From Oscillatoria princeps RMCB-10 (GTDB lineage: Bacteria; Cyanobacteriota; Cyanobacteriia; Cyanobacteriales; Oscillatoriaceae): a DNA stretch of 64,000 bases. The position numbers were made by a program, and so were the translations under genes. The stretch lies in assembly GCA_019359235.1 (NCBI GenBank), contig JAHHHT010000011.1:124001-188000 (forward strand). The letters run 5' to 3'. The notes below the pieces were generated by a model, which did no database searches, was not told where the DNA came from, and was given only the letters and a program-made list of their open reading frames with translations. This document shows, in pieces, positions 58,812 to 64,000 of the stretch. The number at the start of each line of letters is the position of its first letter. The stretch's first letter is position 1.

Positions 58812-61235
58812 ATGACTGTGGCAACCTTTCGTATATGCGGCGTCGCAATTGACTCTGAGCGCCGGGGGGTCGCTGGGGTGCGAGTCGAAGCGTGGGACAA
58901 AGACCCGCTCTGCAATGACCTGCTGGGCAGCGCCATCACTGATGAGCGGGGGAGCTTCCAGATAGACTTCGATGAATCTTATTTCCGGGAGCTTTTCTTT
59001 GACCGGCAACCGGACATTTTTTTCAAACTTTTTAACCAGGGCCAGCTGATCGAAAGTACCGAAAATTCCGTTCTGTGGAATGCCGAGATTGGAGAAACTG
59101 AGATGGTGATTCAAGTGGATATTCCGGCTGGCAGCACATTCGAGAAGGAGCGCCTGCACTTTAAGACGCTCTTGCTGAGCAACCCCAATTACTTTGGCAA
59201 TCTTCTCGACAGCCCCTACGAAGCAGTAACACAAATTGCCGGCAACACGACCTACGAGGAACTGACCTGCATTGGCTTTAACCCAGATAAAAACTTGCTG
59301 GAGGCGACCATTGCCCTCAAGCTGCCTTTTGGCTATGGCGGGGGCTTGTGCGGAGCAGGCTCGACGGAATACGTGCGCTTTTTCCTCAATTACGGAAGCG
59401 GTTGGGAAGACGCCGGGGTAGCCGGTGTGAGCGTCCACGACATTCCCAACCAACTCGACTGCGCGCAGCAACCGGACAAACCTCTGACCTATGTCGTGAC
59501 GCAGAAGATCCAGCCCAAAACTGACAAGTGCGGCCAGCCGGTGCTGCCACTGGTTCGCGCCGTGCTATCCTGGAATGCGGTGCCGAGCACCAATCCAGAT
59601 GAGCCGCCGGTGTGGGGCAATGCGGTGGAGTGTCACATCCAGATCAAACCTCGCCGAAAGAACTTCATCGACCTGATCGCCGATCTGAGCGCCCTAATCG
59701 GGCAAGAAATTAAATTGCCCCCGGAATACGAGCCGGTTGAACTCACACCGATTCCCTTACCCGACCCGCCGCCTTTCGCACTGGCCGATTTGGCGCAACT
59801 GTATGGGGGCGGAAAGGCCGGCATCACCGCTCAAACCGAGGAAAAAACCTTCGTCGAACCCCATCGCTTCGGGCTGAGCGACATTTATACAGCGCTCGCC
59901 TCTCCTGCGCTCAATTCGCAAGCGGTGTCTGCGAAAATTGCCGAGTGGCAGTCTGTCAATCTCAACTGGCAGAAAGCTGTCGAGGCGCTCAACGAGATCG
60001 ATTGGAATGTCAGCTACGAAGAACTCGAATGTTTGGGATTGGATTACAATCTGGAACGGCTAGTGGCAACCTTCCGCATCAAGCGCCCCACCGGCTACTC
60101 TGGCAACCTCTGCACTCCAGGAAGCATGGAGCACATCGCCTTCTGGGCTGACTGGGACAACACTTGCCAGTGGACTTATCTGGGAACAGTCACTGTAAAC
60201 GTCCACGACATTGCCGAGATTCCAGCTGAGGGTTTGTGTTACTCTGCTATTTTGCCGGTTGACCTGACTTACCACCGGCAGAACTGCGAGGTCCCCAAAA
60301 TCGCTCGCGTGCGTGCTGTTCTTTCCTGGAATTCGCCGCCTTCTGAAGCGGACGCTGACGCGCCGGCTTACTGGGGGAACCGGCTCGACGCCCACGTCCA
60401 GATCAAACCGGGGCCGGTGCTGGAACCGGGTGAGGTGAAACCGGTCATCGGCGTACTCGGCGGCATTCCCACGAGTAAAATCAACTATAGCACCGGGTTG
60501 ACTGCACCCGACGCTTTTTTCGCACTCAACGGCATTGCGCCAGACTCTCTGGGACGCCCCTGTCCGTTCGGCGGTCGGGTGGTTGTCCAGGGGCCTTCGT
60601 TCCCTGGCTACAAATACCGCGTCCAGGTAAAGAAGGCAACAGATCCTGACACGTCTTGGGTGCCGGTCAAGACGAAGCTGAGGCTGGTGGACTGGACGGG
60701 CACGATTTTCACCGAGTTACTTCCTGATGGTGACGGCTTCTTCACCTTCGCAGCCCCCCAATTTAATATAGACAGCGTGCTTGCCTGGTGGGACACTGCT
60801 GGCGACGACTTGTGGGATGTCAAATTGGAGATTGCTGGCGTGACTGAGGAAGCGCAACACCGCATCCAGCTGGACAACACCGCGCCTGAGGTGGATATTC
60901 ACATCGACAGTGGCGGCGACTGCAAAGATTTCGTCGTTGAAACTGTCATCAATGGCAGCTTTGTGGCTCGAGATCCATACTTCGGCAGCTTCAGCCTGTA
61001 TACTTTGCCGTTCGCCGCACCGGCTGGACAGCTCAACCCGAGCAGCGGCACTCTGCAGACCGGGACATTCCTTGGCGACGATCAGTGGACGCTGGACACG
61101 CATGACATGGCCCCTTGCGGCTATGTGGTGGCGGTCACAGCTGTGGACAGGGCGATCCTCAACAGCGCCTCGGTGGGGCACTACAGCTCGGACTCCGTAG
61201 GCTTCTGCCTGCGGGAGAATGTGCAGCCTGACTGA
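58812..61235 (+). CDS. Unknown protein: transthyretin-like start, duplicated Cys domain
   Basis: An 807-residue protein with no signal peptide. Residues 5-85 (RICGVAIDSERRGVAGVRVE, ITDERGSFQIDFDE) look like a transthyretin/carboxypeptidase-regulatory-like beta-sandwich. Then two copies of a domain of about 135 residues occur, 147-280 and 400-533, sharing YEEL-C-G, a Gly-rich stretch before a Cys (C180/C434), VSVHDIP / VNVHDIA, RAVLSWN-(V/S)P, and WGN followed by (I/V)QIKP. A Pro-rich linker separates them. The C-terminal 200 residues contain HRIQLDNTAPEVDIHID, which is like bacterial Ig-type sandwich repeats. It is not recognised as a known family as a whole. It stands alone, upstream of a MITE-like element. 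Confidence 0.7.
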   Translation: MTVATFRICGVAIDSERRGVAGVRVEAWDKDPLCNDLLGSAITDERGSFQIDFDESYFRELFFDRQPDIFFKLFNQGQLIESTENSVLWNAEIGETEMVIQVDIPAGSTFEKERLHFKTLLLSNPNYFGNLLDSPYEAVTQIAGNTTYEELTCIGFNPDKNLLEATIALKLPFGYGGGLCGAGSTEYVRFFLNYGSGWEDAGVAGVSVHDIPNQLDCAQQPDKPLTYVVTQKIQPKTDKCGQPVLPLVRAVLSWNAVPSTNPDEPPVWGNAVECHIQIKPRRKNFIDLIADLSALIGQEIKLPPEYEPVELTPIPLPDPPPFALADLAQLYGGGKAGITAQTEEKTFVEPHRFGLSDIYTALASPALNSQAVSAKIAEWQSVNLNWQKAVEALNEIDWNVSYEELECLGLDYNLERLVATFRIKRPTGYSGNLCTPGSMEHIAFWADWDNTCQWTYLGTVTVNVHDIAEIPAEGLCYSAILPVDLTYHRQNCEVPKIARVRAVLSWNSPPSEADADAPAYWGNRLDAHVQIKPGPVLEPGEVKPVIGVLGGIPTSKINYSTGLTAPDAFFALNGIAPDSLGRPCPFGGRVVVQGPSFPGYKYRVQVKKATDPDTSWVPVKTKLRLVDWTGTIFTELLPDGDGFFTFAAPQFNIDSVLAWWDTAGDDLWDVKLEIAGVTEEAQHRIQLDNTAPEVDIHIDSGGDCKDFVVETVINGSFVARDPYFGSFSLYTLPFAAPAGQLNPSSGTLQTGTFLGDDQWTLDTHDMAPCGYVVAVTAVDRAILNSASVGHYSSDSVGFCLRENVQPD

Positions 61236-61352
61236 TATAGCAGTAGCCACTTAGATTACGACGTAGGACAGGCGTCTCGCCTGTCCCAGAGACCTTGAGG
61301 GATCGGAGGGAACGCAATTCTTACGTCCGTGCCCTAAGTGGCTACTGCTATA
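61236..61352. mobile_element. MITE-like element with perfect 19-base inverted ends
   Basis: tatagcagtagccacttag (61236-61254) and ctaagtggctactgctata (61334-61352) are perfect inverted repeats. Inside is the GACAGGCGTCTCGCCTGTC palindrome (61264-61288) and a ggatcggagggaacgcaat segment. No transposase is encoded. The element begins directly after the stop of the 807-residue gene. Confidence 0.75.
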
Positions 61353-61396
61353 GAGACGCGACGGGCGCGTTCGTACATACTGATGGAGTTCCCTTG

Positions 61397-61749
61397 CTCG
61401 AACGATGGAGCTCTGAACTCGAACGATGGAGCTCTGAACTCGAACGATGGAGTTCTGAACTCGAACGATGGAGCTCTGAACTCGAATGATGGAGCTCTGA
61501 ACTCGAACGATGGAGCTCTGAACTCGAACGATGGAGCTCTGAACTCGAACGATGGAGCTCTGAACTCGAACGATGGAGCTCTGAACTCGAACGATGGAGC
61601 TCTGAACTCGAATGATGGAGCTCTGAACTCGAACGATGGAGCTCTGAACTCGAACGATGGAGCTCTGAGCTCGAACGATGGAGCTCTGAGCTCGAACGAT
61701 GGAGCTCTGAGCTCGAACGATGGAGCTCTGAGCTCGAACGATGGAGCTT
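61397..61749. repeat. 21-bp minisatellite, about 17 units
   Basis: The unit ctcgaacgatggagctctgaa is repeated with a few variants (acgatggag/atgatggag); the last four to five units carry GAGCTC in place of GAACTC at the junction. Being a multiple of three, it is open in two plus frames and on the minus strand, but there is no ribosome-binding site or known protein. It lies between two MITE-like copies. Confidence 0.95.
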
Positions 61750-61757
61750 GTATAGGG

Positions 61758-61792
61758 GTAGGGTGCGTTCCCTCTTAGGGAACGCACCCTAC
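61758..61792. repeat. Palindromic repeat AGGGTGCGTTCC / GGAACGCACCCT
   Basis: Arms gtagggtgcgttccct and agggaacgcaccctac. It is the same family as 219-247 and 3395-3421, placed between the minisatellite and the second MITE-like element. Confidence 0.85.
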
Positions 61793-61796
61793 GAGT

Positions 61797-61904
61797 TAGA
61801 GCAATGGACAGTCAGTTAAGGACAGGGCATCTCACTTTCTAGTAGGGATAGGGAGCGGAGGGAACGCCTGTCCTACGTCCATGCCCTAACTGCCTACTGC
61901 TATA
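61797..61904. mobile_element. Second MITE-like element, diverged
   Basis: The right end (ctaactgcctactgctata) and the inner ggagggaacgcctgtcctac and cgtcc-tgccctaa stretches match the element at 61236-61352; the left end (tagagcaatggacagtcagt) is decayed. The two copies flank the minisatellite. Confidence 0.55.
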
Positions 61905-62094
61905 CACGCTGTCGCCCGCGCCCAAGATGTGTGTGAGCGGTAGCCCGCAAGGGAGGGGATTGGGGTGCCGGGGTCATCCCTGGAAGTTTCAATCCCGTTT
62001 CCGGGATTCAGCTGGCCAAAAATCTTCTCCTCCTACCCCCTGCTAAAATCATTATCGCATTAATATGGGCTTCTTTGCACAACCGGGATGCTCC

Positions 62095-63675
62095 CTATGC
62101 TGTCGCCCACTCGACAATCCCTTGCAATAACCCTTCCAGCGTATATTCTCTCGCTTCCACATCCACCCGCCCCAGCAGTTCCCTGCAGGTTTTAGAGGTT
62201 TGCGGGCCTATCGTTGCCAGACAGACGCCCTCTAGCAGTGGCGCAACGCCGTGCGCACCGGCACCCTCTACCAGCAGGCAAAAGTTTTTCACCGTCTTGG
62301 AACTGGCAAAGGTAATCGCATCCACCTTTCGCCGCTGCAGGGCGTCCCAGGCTGCCGGTGCGATCGCCTCCGGGCACCGCGACTCGTATGCCGGCACTTC
62401 CACCACTTCCGCACCTTGTCCGGTTAATTCCTTTACCAAAACTTCCCGCCCGCCGGTTTCCACCCGAGGAAAGAGAATCTTCTTCCCCGCCACACTTTCT
62501 GGGAAATTAGCCACCAAGGCATCCGCCACAAAATTGGGCGGGATAAAATCCGGCTGCAAACAGCGCTGTTGCAGGCTAGCAGCGGTTTTTTCTCCTACGA
62601 CTGCAATTTTAACACCCCCCAGGGCGCGGGCGTCTCTGCCACCGGCAGCCAGCCGCTCGAAAAAGTAGTCCACACCGTTGGTGGAAGTGAGAATCAGCCA
62701 GTCGAACTCCTGCAAGCGGGCGATCGCGCCGTCGAGCGGCTCCCAACTGGAAGGCGGGCCAATTTCTATGGCCGGCATCTCGATAACTGCAGCGCCGGCA
62801 GTCTGCAACCGCTGGCTGAATTCCCCCGACTGGCCGGCGGATCGGGTGACTAAGATGGTTTTGCCCGATAAAGGCTGTTGGGGATTGTGCATTTTGGATT
62901 TTGGATTTTGGATTTGGGGTTGAGGTTCCTTCTCCTGCATCAAAAAGTCGCGGAGTCCCACAACTTGCCCAATGACAATCACTGCCGGCGAGAGAGACTG
63001 ACCGGCAGTTTTCTGGACAATATCAACTAGAGTGCCAGTCCAGACTTGCTGTTCCGGGTGGCTCGCCCAGCGAATTACCGCCACTTTCGAGTCGGGGGGG
63101 AGCCCATGCCGGTGCAGCATGCGGACAATTTCACTCAGGCTGCGCCCCCCCATCAAAAACACCAGAGTCTCGATCCGCACTAGGGTGTCCCAGTCCAGGG
63201 CATCCAAGTCGTGAGCGCTGGCGACGGCAAAGCACCGGCTCAGTACGGGATCGGTGAGGGGAATGCCCGCTAGCATTGGTGCGGCTAGGGCTGAGGAGAT
63301 CCCCGGAACCACCTCAAAATCGCAGTTGGCTTCTATCAGCGCCTGGAGTTCCGAGGCGCAGCGGCCAAAAATGAAGGGGTCGCCGCTTTTGAGGCGCACC
63401 ACTTGCTTGCCGGCTTTGCACAGACCCACCAGCAGCCGGTTAATTTCCGATTGGGGGGTGCTCGGCTGTCCTCCCCGCTTGCCCACATCCAGCACTTCTG
63501 CAGATGCCGGCACTAGCTGCAGCAGGGGCGATTCCGGAAGCGCCCCCACATCGGCGAGGGCGTCGTGGACTAACACCTCGGCTCGCGCCAGCAGCTGTTG
63601 CGCCCGCACGGTGAGGCAGGCCACATCTCCGGGCCCGCCACCCACCAGATATACTTTCCCCCTTGCCCCAGTCAT
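62095..63675 (-). CDS. Fused uroporphyrinogen-III methyltransferase/synthase
   Basis: A 526-residue fusion. Residues 1-245 are a SUMT (CobA-type) methyltransferase with KVYLVGGGPGDVACLTVRA, VRLKSGDPFIFGR and VVPGISSALAAPMLAGIPLT, which makes precorrin-2 for siroheme or cobalamin. Residues about 275-526 are uroporphyrinogen-III synthase (HemD) with ILVTRSAGQSGEFSQRLQ and AITFASSKTVKNFCLLV. The linker (about 246-262, PQIQNPKSKMHNPQ) is encoded by an atccaaaatccaaaat-type low-complexity repeat found elsewhere in the window. The start is ATG at 63675. cysH lies divergently 83 bases away, consistent with siroheme for sulfite reductase. Confidence 0.93.
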   Translation of the reverse strand: MTGARGKVYLVGGGPGDVACLTVRAQQLLARAEVLVHDALADVGALPESPLLQLVPASAEVLDVGKRGGQPSTPQSEINRLLVGLCKAGKQVVRLKSGDPFIFGRCASELQALIEANCDFEVVPGISSALAAPMLAGIPLTDPVLSRCFAVASAHDLDALDWDTLVRIETLVFLMGGRSLSEIVRMLHRHGLPPDSKVAVIRWASHPEQQVWTGTLVDIVQKTAGQSLSPAVIVIGQVVGLRDFLMQEKEPQPQIQNPKSKMHNPQQPLSGKTILVTRSAGQSGEFSQRLQTAGAAVIEMPAIEIGPPSSWEPLDGAIARLQEFDWLILTSTNGVDYFFERLAAGGRDARALGGVKIAVVGEKTAASLQQRCLQPDFIPPNFVADALVANFPESVAGKKILFPRVETGGREVLVKELTGQGAEVVEVPAYESRCPEAIAPAAWDALQRRKVDAITFASSKTVKNFCLLVEGAGAHGVAPLLEGVCLATIGPQTSKTCRELLGRVDVEAREYTLEGLLQGIVEWATA

Positions 63676-63758
63676 ACGCGCTGCCTTAATAATGTTTTTA
63701 ATTATACAGATACCGCAGTCCGATATTCTAGAAATGCAGGATACAGAATAAAGCTACC

Positions 63759-64000
63759 ATGACCGATTCCGCAGCAACTGCTGTTGCAGCTTCCCAGTTT
63801 AACCTCGATGAGCTGAACCAGAAATACGCCTCAGCCCATCCTAGAGAGATTCTGGCTTGGTGTGTGGAGAATATCCCCACCGGCCTGGTGCAGACCAGTG
63901 CCTTTAATGTGGATGATATCGTGATTACGGATATTCTCTACCGCGACCTCAAACCGGCGGTGCCGGTGCCGGTGATATTTCTCGATACGCTGTACCACTT
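63759..64000 (+). CDS. cysH: PAPS/APS reductase, 5' part
   Basis: The start of phosphoadenylyl-sulfate (or adenylyl-sulfate) reductase, which reduces activated sulfate to sulfite with thioredoxin. The first 80 codons read MTDSAATAVAASQFNLDELN, then ASAHPREILAWCVENIPTGL and TSAFNVDDIVITDILYRDL, with VIFLDTLYHF at the window edge, all typical of CysH. The gene runs past base 64000, so the catalytic ECGLH end is not visible. It is divergent from the SUMT/HemD fusion. Confidence 0.9.
   Translation, partial: MTDSAATAVAASQFNLDELNQKYASAHPREILAWCVENIPTGLVQTSAFNVDDIVITDILYRDLKPAVPVPVIFLDTLYH

Noticed and set aside
61338-61778. Heptapeptide-repeat protein (SNDGALN) over the minisatellite
   Set aside because: Any 21-base repeat without stops gives such frames; two plus frames and one minus frame are open, and there is no translation signal.

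Overview
The window comes from a filamentous cyanobacterium, most likely of the Oscillatoriales type. The evidence is psbM (photosystem II), cyanophycin synthetase plus cyanophycinase, a cyanobacterial-type SecA, the hormogonium polysaccharide pseudopilin genes hpsA-hpsB-hpsC, a 2Fe-2S ferredoxin, many HIP1 octamers (GCGATCGC), and very many short interspersed inverted repeats between genes. No rRNA, tRNA or CRISPR array was seen.

Layout. 0-6 kb: DUF2079 membrane protein, dxr, a small membrane protein, a hotdog thioesterase, a tandem universal stress protein, psbM and a ferredoxin. 6-10 kb: small proteins, a KGG-repeat stress protein, a PAS-Crp fusion regulator, and a gene-free stretch with hairpin repeats. 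10.1-13.1 kb: an AT-richer island with an McrB-like/LlaJI-like restriction system carrying three frameshifts. 13.6-24.9 kb: SanA-like protein, pyrD, a multi-GAF sensor, three small ribbon-helix-helix proteins, a SWIM zinc-finger protein with an acidic repeat tail, secA and a diheme cytochrome c. 25.1-26.2 kb: four tandem copies of a 299-bp unit. 26.2-29.3 kb: a minus-strand cluster of a metallo-hydrolase, ribF and a MoxR ATPase. 30.6-32.7 kb: ribD and a membrane protein. 33.8-42.3 kb: the hps pseudopilin operon plus a second pseudopilin beyond a repeat array. 42.5-48.2 kb: cphA and cphB, then trmD and ispF. 48.5-52.6 kb: two near-identical family 5 solute-binding lipoproteins. 53.8-58.2 kb: larB, coaE and two secreted TPR proteins. 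58.8-61.9 kb: an 807-residue protein of unknown function with an internal duplication, then a 21-bp minisatellite between two MITE-like elements. 62.1-64 kb: fused SUMT/HemD and the start of cysH.

Housekeeping links: dxr and ispF are two steps of the MEP isoprenoid pathway; ribD and ribF begin and finish flavin synthesis; the SUMT/HemD fusion serves tetrapyrrole (and siroheme) synthesis next to cysH of sulfate assimilation; cphB and cphA break down and build the nitrogen store cyanophycin. The hps genes point to surface polysaccharide secretion and gliding.

The most unusual material is non-coding or accessory: the 299-bp tandem array, the frameshifted restriction island bracketed by one hairpin-repeat family, repeats that enter coding sequences (one supplies a stop codon), the minisatellite with flanking MITE-like elements, and the duplicated-domain 807-residue protein. 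Coordinates were read by eye; family calls rest on recognised motifs and not on database searches.
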